DNA of 64,000 bases, taken from the NCBI GenBank assembly GCA_022827345.1, contig JAJDTB010000006.1, positions 1-64,000 of the forward strand, written 5' to 3'. The translations under genes and the position numbers were made by a program. Each line of letters opens with the position of its first letter. Position 1 is the stretch's first letter. The notes beneath the pieces are model-generated. The model did not search any database. It had not been told where the DNA came from and was given only the letters and a program-made list of their open reading frames with translations. Source of the stretch: Gemmatimonadota bacterium (GTDB taxonomy: Bacteria > Gemmatimonadota > Gemmatimonadetes > Longimicrobiales > Gaopeijiaceae). Shown piece after piece: positions 8,210 to 17,192 of this stretch.

Positions 8210-9844
8210 ATGGGGCGCCACCGGACCCGATTTCAATACGGAGCGGCAACCGCGTTGGACGACCAGCATCCCGAAGCCAGCCGCGCGCTCCCCCGCGCCT
8301 ACATGCTCGAACGGGCCATGCACATGCGCCCCTGGGACGTCATCGTCATCGGCGGCGGCTGCACCGGGCTCGCCACCGCCCTCGACGCCTCCGCCCGCGG
8401 ATACCGCACCCTCCTCGTCGAACGCGGGGATTTCACGAGCGGCACCTCCAGCCGCAGCACCAAGCTGATCCACGGCGGAGTCCGCTACCTGCGCTCGGGA
8501 CAGACCGGCCTCGTCTACCGGGGTCTCCGCGAACGCCATCGCCTCCGCAGAAACGCGCCGCACCTGGTCGACAGCCTGCCGCTGATCGTGCCGGCCTACC
8601 GCTGGTGGGAACGCCCGTGGTACGCCGCCGGCCTCAAGCTGTACGACGCACTCGCCGTCGGCCGCAGCCTGGGCAGGTCCCGCCTCCTGAGCCGCCGCGC
8701 CTGCTTCAACCACGTCTCCACCCTGCAGGGGATGGGACTCCGCGGCGGCGTCCTCTTCCACGACGGCCAGTTCGACGACGCGCGCCTCGGATGGGCCCTG
8801 ATCCGCACCGCCGCCAACCTCGGTTGCGTCGCCCTGAACTACGCGGAAGCGGTGGGCCTGGTCGAATCGCGGGGGAGCGTGAGGGGGGTGAGGGTGCGAG
8901 ATCTCGTCGGCGGCGCCGAGTGGGTCGCTCGCGGGGCCGTTGTGGTCAATGCGTCGGGCCCATTCGCCGACACGGTCTTGCGGATGGACGAGCCACGCGT
9001 CGCTTCCGCCGTGGTGCTGAGCCGCGGGGTGCACATCGTGGTGGGGCGCGCCTTCCTCCCCGGCCACACGGCCGTGCTGGTCCCTTCCACCGACGACGGC
9101 CGGGTGCTCTTCGCGATTCCCTGGCATGGCCACGTCCTGATCGGCACGACGGACGTGCGCGTGAGCGAGCCGTCGAGCGAGCCGGCGCCGAGCGACGCCG
9201 AGCTGGACTACCTGATCGACCATGCGTCGCGCTACCTGACCCGCCCCATCTCGCGCGGCGACATCCTCTCCGCGTGGGCCGGGCTGAGGGCGCTCGCGGC
9301 GGTCGGCACGGGTCAGAACACCGCGGCGCTCTCCCGCGACCACAGCGTGAGCGTGTCCCGGCGCGGTCTGGTGACAGTGACGGGCGGCAAGTGGACCACC
9401 TGCCGCAAGGTCGCGCAGGACGTGGTCACCGTCGCCGCCGGGGTGGGCAACCTGTCTCCCGCCCACTCGATCACGGCGCGGCTGCGGCTGCACGGCTACT
9501 CGACGCGGCGCCACGTGCGGTATCCGTGGAGGGTGTACGGGGCCGACGCCGATGCGATCCGCGCGATGGAAGCCGCCGACGAGCGCCTCTCGGCTCTCAT
9601 GCACCCGAGCTTGCCGTACCGGCTCAGCCAGGCCGCGTGGGCTGCGCGCAGCGAGATGGCCGTGCACGTAGAGGACGTGCTGGCGCGCCGCACCCGGGCG
9701 CTCTTCCTGAATGCGAAGGCGGCGTCGGAGGCCGCGCCCGGAGTGGCCGGTGTGATGGCGCGGGAGCTGGGCCGTGGCGAGGACTGGGTAGCCGGGCAGG
9801 TGCGGGCTTTCAGGGCGCTGGCGAAGCGCTACCTTCCGGCATGA
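8210..9844 (+). CDS. glpD: FAD-dependent glycerol-3-phosphate dehydrogenase
   Basis: The product has up to 544 residues, near the usual 500-550 for GlpD. The dinucleotide-binding motif VIVIGGGCTGLATALDA lies near residues 45-61, followed by the family signature GTSSRSTKLIHGGVRYL. FAD-contact regions (WAGLRALA, TVTGGKWTT) and the C-terminal helical domain are present. The enzyme oxidises sn-glycerol 3-phosphate to dihydroxyacetone phosphate and feeds electrons to quinone at the membrane. The true start may be a TTG near 8255 or the ATG at 8303, since the first 30 residues are not conserved-looking. Its stop overlaps the next gene by 4 nt (ATGA). Confidence 0.9.
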   Translation: MGRHRTRFQYGAATALDDQHPEASRALPRAYMLERAMHMRPWDVIVIGGGCTGLATALDASARGYRTLLVERGDFTSGTSSRSTKLIHGGVRYLRSGQTGLVYRGLRERHRLRRNAPHLVDSLPLIVPAYRWWERPWYAAGLKLYDALAVGRSLGRSRLLSRRACFNHVSTLQGMGLRGGVLFHDGQFDDARLGWALIRTAANLGCVALNYAEAVGLVESRGSVRGVRVRDLVGGAEWVARGAVVVNASGPFADTVLRMDEPRVASAVVLSRGVHIVVGRAFLPGHTAVLVPSTDDGRVLFAIPWHGHVLIGTTDVRVSEPSSEPAPSDAELDYLIDHASRYLTRPISRGDILSAWAGLRALAAVGTGQNTAALSRDHSVSVSRRGLVTVTGGKWTTCRKVAQDVVTVAAGVGNLSPAHSITARLRLHGYSTRRHVRYPWRVYGADADAIRAMEAADERLSALMHPSLPYRLSQAAWAARSEMAVHVEDVLARRTRALFLNAKAASEAAPGVAGVMARELGRGEDWVAGQVRAFRALAKRYLPA

Positions 9845-10557
9845 TGAAACGTCCCGGTTGGCGTCACGCGGCAAGCCTCGCTGGCGTTGCCATCCTGTCT
9901 TGCGGCCCCGGAGACCCGCCTGCTGCCGGCAATGACATGAGCGGAGCCGACGACGCCCCGCCGCGCGAAATCCTCCTCGACCCCGCGCACCCGGCCTGGG
10001 ACGAGCCCGCCCCCGACACCTTCGTGGCACGCTTCGAGACCAGCGCCGGCGACTTCGCGATCGAGGTGGTGCGCGCCTGGGCGCCGATCGGGGCCGACCG
10101 CTTCCACAACCTGGTGCGGCACGGCTACTACGACGATTCGCGCTTCCACCGCACTGTCCCGGGCTTCATCGTGCAGTGGGGGCTGGCGGGCGATCCGGAA
10201 GTCACGGCCGCGTGGATCGACCAGGCCATTCCCGACGATTCGGCCGTCGTGGCCAGCAACGTCAGGGGCGCCATCGCGTTCGCCTTCACCGAGCCGGACA
10301 CGCGCACCACCCAGGTCTACATCAACGCCGTCGACAACACCCGCCTCGACGCGCAGGGCTTCCCTCCGTTCGGCCGGGTGGTGGAGGGGATGGAGGTCGT
10401 CGACCGCATCTACTCGGGGTATGGCGAGGATTCCGGCGGCGGGGTGCGCCGCGGGGACCAGAGCGCGATCGTGGCAGGCGGCAACGCCTATCTCGACAGC
10501 GAGTTCCCCTTGCTCGACCGGCTCGTGCGCGCGACCATCGAGCCGCCCCAACCCTGA
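9841..10557 (+). CDS. Cyclophilin-type peptidyl-prolyl isomerase, lipoprotein
   Basis: The product has 238 residues and starts at the ATG overlapping the glpD stop. It has a lipobox (AILSC, Cys near residue 21), a linker of about 35 residues, then a cyclophilin domain with FHRTVPGFIVQWG and a TQVYINAVDN stretch matching the conserved FFI.. strand. Cyclophilins isomerise X-Pro bonds; this one would act on exported proteins at the cell envelope. The usual active-site Arg is present in the FHR motif. The DinB gene follows after 17 nt. Confidence 0.88.
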   Translation: MMKRPGWRHAASLAGVAILSCGPGDPPAAGNDMSGADDAPPREILLDPAHPAWDEPAPDTFVARFETSAGDFAIEVVRAWAPIGADRFHNLVRHGYYDDSRFHRTVPGFIVQWGLAGDPEVTAAWIDQAIPDDSAVVASNVRGAIAFAFTEPDTRTTQVYINAVDNTRLDAQGFPPFGRVVEGMEVVDRIYSGYGEDSGGGVRRGDQSAIVAGGNAYLDSEFPLLDRLVRATIEPPQP

Positions 10558-10574
10558 CCCCGGAGCAAAGACAC

Positions 10575-11099
10575 ATGCCCGACTCGCCCCGCAGGCCCGC
10601 GCAGGACGAATGCGCCGATTTCTACCAGCCGTACATCGCCGCGGTGGAGGGGCCGCTGCTTCCCTCGCTGACGGACGATGCCGACGCCTGGCGCGCGATG
10701 CTCACCGCCGTGCCGCCCGACCGGGAGGGCCACCGTTATGCGGAAGGCAAGTGGTCGATTCGCGAGGTGGTCGGCCATGTCATCGACGCCGAGCGGATGT
10801 TCAGCGTGCGCGCGATGGCGTTCGCCCGGGGGGATCGGTCGCACTTTCCTTCATTCGATGAAAACGCCTATGCAGCGGCCTCTGGAGCCGACCGGCGCTC
10901 GCTCGCCAGCCTGACCGACGAGTTGTCTGCCGTCCGCGCTTCGACGCTGGCGCTCCTGCACAGCTTCGAGAACGAGACCTGGGACCGGCAGGGGATGGCC
11001 AGCGGGTTCGAGTTTACGGTGAGGAGCCTGGCCTGGATCATTGCCGGGCACTCGCGGCATCACCGGAGGGTTGTGGCGGAGCGGTATCTGGGTGCGTAG
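10575..11099 (+). CDS. DinB family protein
   Basis: The product has 174 residues and reads as a four-helix DinB/YfiT-like bundle. The three metal-ligand His positions can be picked out: one in VVGHVIDAERMF, and two in the last helix, WIIAGHSRHHRRVV. The family includes metal-dependent thiol transferases and many members of unknown substrate. It is cytoplasmic with no signal peptide. It sits in a tight run glpD-ppi-dinB-propeller and overlaps the following gene by 8 nt. Confidence 0.82.
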   Translation: MPDSPRRPAQDECADFYQPYIAAVEGPLLPSLTDDADAWRAMLTAVPPDREGHRYAEGKWSIREVVGHVIDAERMFSVRAMAFARGDRSHFPSFDENAYAAASGADRRSLASLTDELSAVRASTLALLHSFENETWDRQGMASGFEFTVRSLAWIIAGHSRHHRRVVAERYLGA

Positions 11100-12336
11100 A
11101 GGGGCGGGCGCGGTGGGTTCGCTGCGTGTCCGCATCCTGGCAACTGCGGCGATCGGGGCGCTGGCCGGATGCGATGCCGGCGGCGACGGCCGGCCGCCGA
11201 CCGGCGGCGCCGTAGAGTTAGCCCGCCACACCAGGCTGGCCGACTACGAACGCCCTGTCTTCGCGGTGGAGCCGCTGATCGCCATCGGCGCTGAGAACGG
11301 CCCGCCCGAGTACCTCTTCGGCGACGTCGCCGGACTGGACGTCATGGCCGACGGAACCATCGCCGTGCTGGATGGCCACGCGGCCGAAGTCCGGACCTTT
11401 GCGCCCGACGGGTCGTTCATCCGCAGAATCGGGCGCAGGGGCGACGGGCCCGGCGAGCTCAGCGGCGAGGCTTCGCTGGCGCTTGTGGCGGTGGCGCCGG
11501 AGAGCTTTGTAGTTCCCGACATCATGGGCCAGTCCATCAATCGGTATTCGCTCGCGGGCGAGGTGATGGGGTCGCGGCGCTTCGACATTCAGCAGACGTA
11601 CATACCGGAGTGGCGCGCGGCGAGCGACGGGATGCCGGGCGTGCGGATTTCGTCAGGTGGTGGCGAGGTGGTGGCTCGTTATGACCTGCGGTCCGATGAG
11701 GAGTCGCCGGGGGACACGCTGGCCGTGCTCACGCGTCCGGTCGAGCCGGGAGAGCAGGACGGTCGGCCGCCGCTGTGGCAGGACCATCTCGTGTGGTCGT
11801 TCACGGAGCCCGACGTGGTCGTGGCGGGCGGGATGTTCTCGCCCGAATTCACCGTTCACGCAGGCGGAGCGCCGGTGCGGACGGTCTCGTGGGATCACGA
11901 GGAGCGGGCGCTGACCCCGGACGAGCAGGACGAGATCCTCAGGATTGTCATCCGGGGCATGGGGATGGACGACGCGGAGGTCCCGGAGGGCTTTGGCGAC
12001 CAGTTCCGGGTGCCGGACCGGTTGCCCGCCATGGCGGACATCGAGGCCGGTGACGACCTGGTGCTCGTGCAGCGGGTGCGACCGGTGGAGGCGATGGATC
12101 GCCGCGTGATCTACACCTTCAGGGCGGCCGGCTTCGGCGGGCGGTTCTGGGATGCATTCTCGCTCGGCGGCGAGTACCTTGGCGTCCTCGATATGGGTGC
12201 GCCGGCCGACGTCTACGACATCCGCGGCGACACGATCATCGGTGTCCGCGAAGACGACGCAGGTGTGCAGCAGGTTTTTCTGGCCCGGTTGCCCAGCGGG
12301 CTGCGGGCAGGTGCAACTCCAACCGAATCTCCCTGA
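11092..12336 (+). CDS. 6-bladed beta-propeller lipoprotein (family member 1)
   Basis: The product has about 414 residues from a GTG at 11092 that overlaps the DinB stop; GGAG lies about 10 nt upstream. The signal peptide ends in a lipobox (ALAGC). The propeller carries the blade motif IGRRGDGPGELSG near residue 110, shared with four other proteins in this window. The end reads FLARLPSG. Such proteins are common in Gemmatimonadota and are annotated only as 6-bladed beta-propeller; they probably bind ligand or act as surface scaffolds. The 16-nt gap to the next gene suggests co-transcription. Confidence 0.8.
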   Translation: MRRGAGAVGSLRVRILATAAIGALAGCDAGGDGRPPTGGAVELARHTRLADYERPVFAVEPLIAIGAENGPPEYLFGDVAGLDVMADGTIAVLDGHAAEVRTFAPDGSFIRRIGRRGDGPGELSGEASLALVAVAPESFVVPDIMGQSINRYSLAGEVMGSRRFDIQQTYIPEWRAASDGMPGVRISSGGGEVVARYDLRSDEESPGDTLAVLTRPVEPGEQDGRPPLWQDHLVWSFTEPDVVVAGGMFSPEFTVHAGGAPVRTVSWDHEERALTPDEQDEILRIVIRGMGMDDAEVPEGFGDQFRVPDRLPAMADIEAGDDLVLVQRVRPVEAMDRRVIYTFRAAGFGGRFWDAFSLGGEYLGVLDMGAPADVYDIRGDTIIGVREDDAGVQQVFLARLPSGLRAGATPTESP

Positions 12337-12352
12337 CGAACAGGCTGACCCG

Positions 12353-13321
12353 ATGAAATTCCGCGTAATCTCCCGAGCCGAGATCCTCTCGCTCATCACC
12401 ATGCATGACGCGATTGACGCGATGGCCCGCGGCTTCGGGCAGCTCTCCGCCGGCAAGGTCGAGATGCCCGTGCGGGTGGTACTGACGTCCGGCGCCGGAT
12501 TCTCCCTCTTCATGCCCGCCCGCATGGGTGCGTCCGGCGACCGGGGCGCCAAGATCGCGTCGCTCTTTCCCGGGAACCGCGACAGGGGACTGGCCACGAT
12601 CAACGGCGTGATCATGATGATCGACGACGAGACGGGGCTTCCGGCCGCGATCATGGACGCCGGCGAGCTGACGGCGATCCGGACTGCGGCCGCGGCGGGG
12701 CTGGCGGCGCGGTTGGTGAGCCGCGCGGATTGCCGGGTGCTCACCATATTCGGCGCGGGAGCGCAGGCCCCCTGGCAGATCGAGGCGATCCGGGCGGTGC
12801 GGCCGATCGAGGAGGTGCGGGTGGTGTCGAAGGGTGCAGATTCGGCGCGTCGGCTGGCAGGCTCGCTGGAAGGGGTCGAGGCGCGGGCGCTGTCCGACGC
12901 GGCCGAGGCGGTGGACGGCGCCGACGTCATCGTGGCCGTGACGACGTCGGAGACGCCCGTGTTCGACGGCTCCGGGCTTCCCGCCGGGACACACGTCAGC
13001 GGGAGCGGCAGCTTCCAGCCGCACACTCGCGAGGTGGGCGACGAGGTGGTGACGCGGGCGCGGGTGGTCGTCGAGGAGCGCGAGGCCGCGCTGGAGGAAG
13101 CCGGTGACCTGATCATCCCGATCGAGCAGGGGCTGGTGACCGCCGACGTGATCGACGCCGACCTGGGCGAGATCGTCAATGGCGAGGCAGCCGAGGGCAA
13201 CGCCGGACGCGAGCTGACCTTCTTCAAGTCGGTGGGCACGGCGGTCCAGGACGTGGCGATCGGGGCCGAGGTGTTGCGCCGCGCGGAGGAGGAGGGGGTG
13301 GGGCAGGTGGTGGGGCTGTAG
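12353..13321 (+). CDS. Ornithine cyclodeaminase / mu-crystallin family dehydrogenase
   Basis: The product has 322 residues, the normal family length. The NAD(P)-binding motif reads TIFGAGAQAPWQIEAI near residue 128. The N-terminal substrate domain includes GAKIASLFPGN, where Lys is the conserved substrate contact, and ATINGVIMMID. Family members interconvert amino and imino or keto acids (ornithine cyclodeaminase, alanine dehydrogenase, ketimine reductase); the exact substrate cannot be read off. Next to an M19/amidohydrolase cluster it may serve amino acid catabolism. Confidence 0.86.
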   Translation: MKFRVISRAEILSLITMHDAIDAMARGFGQLSAGKVEMPVRVVLTSGAGFSLFMPARMGASGDRGAKIASLFPGNRDRGLATINGVIMMIDDETGLPAAIMDAGELTAIRTAAAAGLAARLVSRADCRVLTIFGAGAQAPWQIEAIRAVRPIEEVRVVSKGADSARRLAGSLEGVEARALSDAAEAVDGADVIVAVTTSETPVFDGSGLPAGTHVSGSGSFQPHTREVGDEVVTRARVVVEEREAALEEAGDLIIPIEQGLVTADVIDADLGEIVNGEAAEGNAGRELTFFKSVGTAVQDVAIGAEVLRRAEEEGVGQVVGL

Positions 13322-13450
13322 CCGGAGCGCTGGCGTTCGTCGGGTCAACGGGTAAACGGACTTGGCGGTCCGGCGTATGAAACTGTGTGGCGGTTTACCT
13401 GCGCTGCCATTTGACTCGAGTAAGCCCCCCGCCGGGAGGGACGGACTGCC

Positions 13451-14704
13451 ATGCCGAAGCTGACGACGACAACCACGACAACGACGCAACCGCGATTCTA
13501 TCCGCCGCTGCTGCTATGCGCGCTGTTGGCAGCTTGCGGCGATGACGGGAACGGAATTGCCGACGGCGCCGCCGGAACCCTGGACGGCCCGGACGTCATC
13601 GTGACGGCCTTTACCGAAGAGGTGTTCACTGTCGGATCGATGACGGGCGACGCATGGGACACTTTCGGCAGCGTCCGCTCGGTGCACTTCGACGCCCTGG
13701 CCAACCTGCACGTCTTCGACAGCCAGGCCGATCAGATCCTTGTGGTCGGGCCGGACGGGTCGCTGATCCGTACGGTCGGCGGGCAGGGCGAAGGACCCGG
13801 AGAGTTCGGCAACGTCACGAGCGCGATCGTCGGGCGCGACGGCTCCTACACGGTGATGGGCTTCCTGACCATCGATCTGCTCACGCCCGACGGCGAGTTC
13901 GTGCGGCGCATCACCATGGACCCGATGACCACGGGATTGGCCATGGCTCGGATGGCGCTTCCCGACGGCCGCCTGGTTACCGGCCAGATCATGCGCTTCG
14001 GCGGCGACGAGGAGGAGGCCGAGGACGGGGGCCGACCCATCCACATCTTCCCACTCGACGGCAACGAGCCGGAACTCCTCTACACAGCCTGGGAGCTGCC
14101 CGATGACGGCGGGGGCGAAACCACGGCCGAATCGACGTCGGGTGGCATGGTCATGAATCTCGCGGCGGGCCGCGCCTTCGAACCCCGCCTCGACTACGAC
14201 CTACTGACCGACGGCCGGCTGGCCCTGATCGATTCAATCGGCTACCGAGTAAAGCTCATCGGACTCGACGGAAGCGTCACCGGAACCATCGAGCGGCCGA
14301 TCGCGCCGATTCCGGTCGACGATGCGATCATGGAGGCTGAACGCGAGCGCTATCGGGAAAGCCGGGCGGAGTTGGTTGAGAGCGGGGCGAGGAGCAACAT
14401 CCAGATCGAACGGGAGGGCGTGGAGGGGCGCACCTTCGCTGACGAGTTGCCGGTGCTGTTTGCCCTGGCGGTGGACTGGGAGGACCGGATCTGGTTGGAA
14501 CGCCGGGGTCCAACGGGCGCAAATGACGGCCCGATCGACATCGTGACGCCCGGCGGGGACTACATCGGCACCCTGCCACCCGACGGGCTCCGCACACCGG
14601 ACGCCTTCGGCCCAGACGGACTCTTGGCCTACATCGAGCGCGACGAGATGGACGTGCCGACCGTGCGTGTGATCAGGCTGGTTGCGCTGGAACCGGAAGG
14701 GTAG
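13451..14704 (+). CDS. 6-bladed beta-propeller lipoprotein (family member 2)
   Basis: The product has 417 residues. A run of eight Thr codons at the N-terminus precedes the signal peptide, whose lipobox is LLAAC. It shares with the other copies the blade motif VGGQGEGPGEFGN and the C-terminal stretch ERDEMDVPTVRVIRL. An acidic insert (GGDEEEAEDGG) and a Gly/Glu-rich loop lie on blade edges. GGGAGG lies 11 nt upstream of the ATG. Function unknown; extracytoplasmic binding or scaffold role inferred. Confidence 0.8.
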   Translation: MPKLTTTTTTTTQPRFYPPLLLCALLAACGDDGNGIADGAAGTLDGPDVIVTAFTEEVFTVGSMTGDAWDTFGSVRSVHFDALANLHVFDSQADQILVVGPDGSLIRTVGGQGEGPGEFGNVTSAIVGRDGSYTVMGFLTIDLLTPDGEFVRRITMDPMTTGLAMARMALPDGRLVTGQIMRFGGDEEEAEDGGRPIHIFPLDGNEPELLYTAWELPDDGGGETTAESTSGGMVMNLAAGRAFEPRLDYDLLTDGRLALIDSIGYRVKLIGLDGSVTGTIERPIAPIPVDDAIMEAERERYRESRAELVESGARSNIQIEREGVEGRTFADELPVLFALAVDWEDRIWLERRGPTGANDGPIDIVTPGGDYIGTLPPDGLRTPDAFGPDGLLAYIERDEMDVPTVRVIRLVALEPEG

Positions 14705-14722
14705 GGTGCGCACCGGGAGACC

Positions 14723-14739
14723 CATGACTTGTTGTCATG
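14723..14739 (+). terminator. Hairpin after beta-propeller gene
   Basis: CATGAC / GTCATG form a 6-bp stem with loop TTGTT, followed by TTT, 19 nt after the stop codon at 14704. It overlaps the first unit of repeat copy B. The stem is short for a terminator. Confidence 0.4.
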
Positions 14740-14771
14740 TTTGAATTACATAATGTAAAGTAAACATTACA
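14733..14771. repeat. Tandem dyad element, copy B
   Basis: Unit 1 is 14733-14750 (TGTCA, N8, TTACA) and unit 2 is 14754-14771 (perfect TGTAA, N8, TTACA). The 3-bp gap and 21-bp period match copy A, and the central 13-mer TTACATAATGTAA is identical to copy A. It lies just after a gene and just before a broken higA. Confidence 0.78.
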
Positions 14772-14805
14772 CTATCGAACTGATTCTCCATCAGCGACCT
14801 GTCGT

Positions 14806-15036
14806 TTGACAGACGATGGAGTCACTCTCACCTTCACCTATGGCCATGAAGAACCCCCGCACCCGGGCGGGATCGTGAGACGCCAATGTCTCGAGCCTCT
14901 GGGACTGTCGGTGACAAGGGCCGCCACGGGCCTCGGGGTGACTCGGCAGGCGTTGTCGGAACTGCTCCACGGTCACACCGGAAAGTCCGTCGAGATGTCG
15001 ATTCGACGTTCCAAGGCCTTCGGATCGGGTGGATAG
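14806..15036 (+). pseudogene. higA: Decayed higA-type antitoxin gene
   Basis: The reading frame contains [30 protein letters not shown] and [11 protein letters not shown], clear HigA/VapI-family XRE helix-turn-helix sequence. The expected start ATGGCCATGAAGAAC at 14840 is in a different frame: a run of five C at 14853-14857 is one base short of joining MAMKNP to PHPG. The 3' end also stops early at FGSGG, before the usual SPE.W helix. No higB toxin was found upstream in the 101 nt to 14705. This is a dead or non-native antitoxin; frameshift sequencing error cannot be excluded for the first lesion but not for both. Confidence 0.75.
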
Positions 15037-15045
15037 CGCATAAGG

Positions 15046-16032
15046 ATGAGCCACCCCTTCGACCCAGCCCTCCTCGCCGAAGCGCGAGCGCTCCAGGACG
15101 ACATCCTCGTCGTCAACGGCCTCGACGCCTCGCTGCTGAACGAGGAAGTCGTCCGCACTCTCAAGGCCGGCGGCGTGCACATGAACATGTCAACGCTCCC
15201 GGACCTCTCGCTCTCGTCGCCCTTCCACCAGTTCATGCTGGATCACGCGGACGACCTCGTGCCGGTAACCACGGTCGCAGGCATCCACGCGGCTCGCGCG
15301 GCCGGGAAGGTCGCGGTCGGCTACTGCTGGCAGTGGGTCGACGTTGACGAGGATCTGTCGCAGCTGGCCGGGTACCACCGCATCGGACTGCGCAGTTCGG
15401 GGCTCGTGTACAACGTGGGCAACTACATCGGGTCAGGGTGCGTCGACCCCAACCCCGGGCCGTTGAGCCACTACGGAATCCAGGTTGTCGAGGCGCTCCA
15501 GGAGTTGCGGATCGTGGTGGACATCGGCGGCCACTGCAGCGAAGCCACCTCGTACGATGTGCTGGAGGTGGCGGAGGGACCGGTGGTGTGCTCCCACACC
15601 AACCCCCTTGCCCTGCGCGACAACCCCCGGTGCATGACCGACGGGCTGATGAGGGCGATCGCGGACACCGGCGGCGTGATCGGGATCGCCGCCTTCAACT
15701 TCTTCGTGGTGCGCGAAGGGCAGGCGACGCTGGAGGAATTCCTGCGCCAACTCGATCACATGATCGATGTGGCGGGCGTGGACCACGTCGGAATCGGCCT
15801 GGACCAGATCATCGGCCGCAACGACAGGGGACCCGTGAATCCCGTGACGCTGCCCCCCGAGGCGTATCCGCAGCGCTACGAGGACTGGATCTACGTGGAA
15901 GGCCTGCACGATTTCACGGGGGTGCCGCTGATCACGGCCGGACTGCTCGAACGCGGGTACGCTCCCGAGGACATCGAGAAGATCATGGGCGCGAACTGGC
16001 TGCGCGTGTGGGCAGAGGTGTGGGGCGATTGA
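15046..16032 (+). CDS. M19 family dipeptidase, cytoplasmic form
   Basis: The product has 328 residues and no signal peptide. The M19 landmarks are GHCSEATSYDV, SHTNPLALRDNPR and HVGIGLDQIIG. The first metal-site segment is VVNGLDASL, where canonical members have DGHND, so one ligand set appears replaced. The end ANWLRVWAEVWGD is the usual M19 C-terminus (GGN..R). It overlaps the next M19 gene by 4 nt, so the two are one operon. AAGG precedes the ATG. Confidence 0.8.
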   Translation: MSHPFDPALLAEARALQDDILVVNGLDASLLNEEVVRTLKAGGVHMNMSTLPDLSLSSPFHQFMLDHADDLVPVTTVAGIHAARAAGKVAVGYCWQWVDVDEDLSQLAGYHRIGLRSSGLVYNVGNYIGSGCVDPNPGPLSHYGIQVVEALQELRIVVDIGGHCSEATSYDVLEVAEGPVVCSHTNPLALRDNPRCMTDGLMRAIADTGGVIGIAAFNFFVVREGQATLEEFLRQLDHMIDVAGVDHVGIGLDQIIGRNDRGPVNPVTLPPEAYPQRYEDWIYVEGLHDFTGVPLITAGLLERGYAPEDIEKIMGANWLRVWAEVWGD

Positions 16033-17192
16033 GTGGCCGGACGATCCCCCGCCGTGACTTCGTCGCGGGCTCCGTGACGGCGCCTTTGGCCCTTGGCGCG
16101 CTCGGGTGTTCGCCAAACGACGAAGCAGCGGTGCAGGAAAGCGAGCCCCAGGCCCTCGACTCAGCCGTAGTCGTCGGCCCCGTCCCCCTCGCCTCCCCGA
16201 TCCGCGGACTCCAGGCCGAGCGAATGCGCCTGGCCGCCGAGCGGCGCGCAGGTATCCCCGCACGCGTCGCGTCGTGGGGTGAGGAGCTCGAGCACGTACG
16301 CTCCCAGGTCCGCGCCGCCAGGGACGCAGGCGTCAACGCCTTCATGGTCCCGGTGGTGTCGGGCGAGCACGAGCCCGCAGCGTCCGAGAACCTGCGGCGG
16401 TTCCATGAGGCGGTCGCCGCGCTGCGCGACGAGGTGGTCGCTGTCCTCAATCTCGACGGGCTGGTTTCGGCGGTGGTGACCGGCCGCGTGGGCCTGATTC
16501 CCTGGTTCCAGGGCGCCAAGATGATCGAGGCCGATCTTGCCCTCTTCGCCGCCTATCGTGCCTCGGGCGCCGGCATCATGGCTCCCACCCACCTCTGGAA
16601 GATGCCCTACGGCGACGGTGCCTTCGAGCGATCCGACCAGGGCCTCACCGCGACCGGCCGTCTGGCGATCCGCGCGATGAACCGCGAGCGCATCGTGATC
16701 GACCTCTCCGGGATGGGCCCCCGCTCCTGCCTCGATGCCATGGAAGAAAGCGAGCACCCGGTCATCTTCAGCCACTCGAACGCGCGCGCGGTCCACGACC
16801 ACCCGATGAACCTGGGGGACGAGCACCTGCGCGCCTGCGCCGAACTTGGCGGTGTGGTCGGCGTGAGCGCGTTCCCCACCTGCGTCTCCGCCGGCGACAA
16901 TCCGACGGCCGACGACGTGCTGCGCCACCTGGATCACATCGTGGAAGTGGCCGGGATCGACCATGTGGCCCTCGGCCTGGACTTCACCGACCTGCCCCGC
17001 AAGCGCTTCCCATCGGACCCGGTTCCCGATCCTCCCTACCGTTTTCCAGAGGGGTTTTCAGGGTTCGAGGACCTGCCGCGGCTGCGTGATCGGCTAGCCG
17101 AACGGGGCTACGGCGAGGACGACCGGGGGAAGATTCTCGGGGGCAACATGGTGCGGGTCCTGCGCGGGGTGTGGGGGGATGGCGCGGGGTGA
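16029..17192 (+). CDS. M19 family dipeptidase with Tat/lipoprotein signal
   Basis: The product has 387 residues from a TTG at 16029 that overlaps the previous stop (TTGA). No better start exists before the signal: the N-terminus has a twin-arginine motif (PRRDFVAG) and lipobox (GALGC). M19 landmarks are FSHSNARAVHDHPMN and HVALGLDFTD, and the end GGNMVRVLRGVWG. Paired with the cytoplasmic M19 upstream, it suggests dipeptide processing on both sides of the membrane. It overlaps the following hydrolase by 4 nt (GTGA). Confidence 0.8.
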   Translation: MSGRTIPRRDFVAGSVTAPLALGALGCSPNDEAAVQESEPQALDSAVVVGPVPLASPIRGLQAERMRLAAERRAGIPARVASWGEELEHVRSQVRAARDAGVNAFMVPVVSGEHEPAASENLRRFHEAVAALRDEVVAVLNLDGLVSAVVTGRVGLIPWFQGAKMIEADLALFAAYRASGAGIMAPTHLWKMPYGDGAFERSDQGLTATGRLAIRAMNRERIVIDLSGMGPRSCLDAMEESEHPVIFSHSNARAVHDHPMNLGDEHLRACAELGGVVGVSAFPTCVSAGDNPTADDVLRHLDHIVEVAGIDHVALGLDFTDLPRKRFPSDPVPDPPYRFPEGFSGFEDLPRLRDRLAERGYGEDDRGKILGGNMVRVLRGVWGDGAG

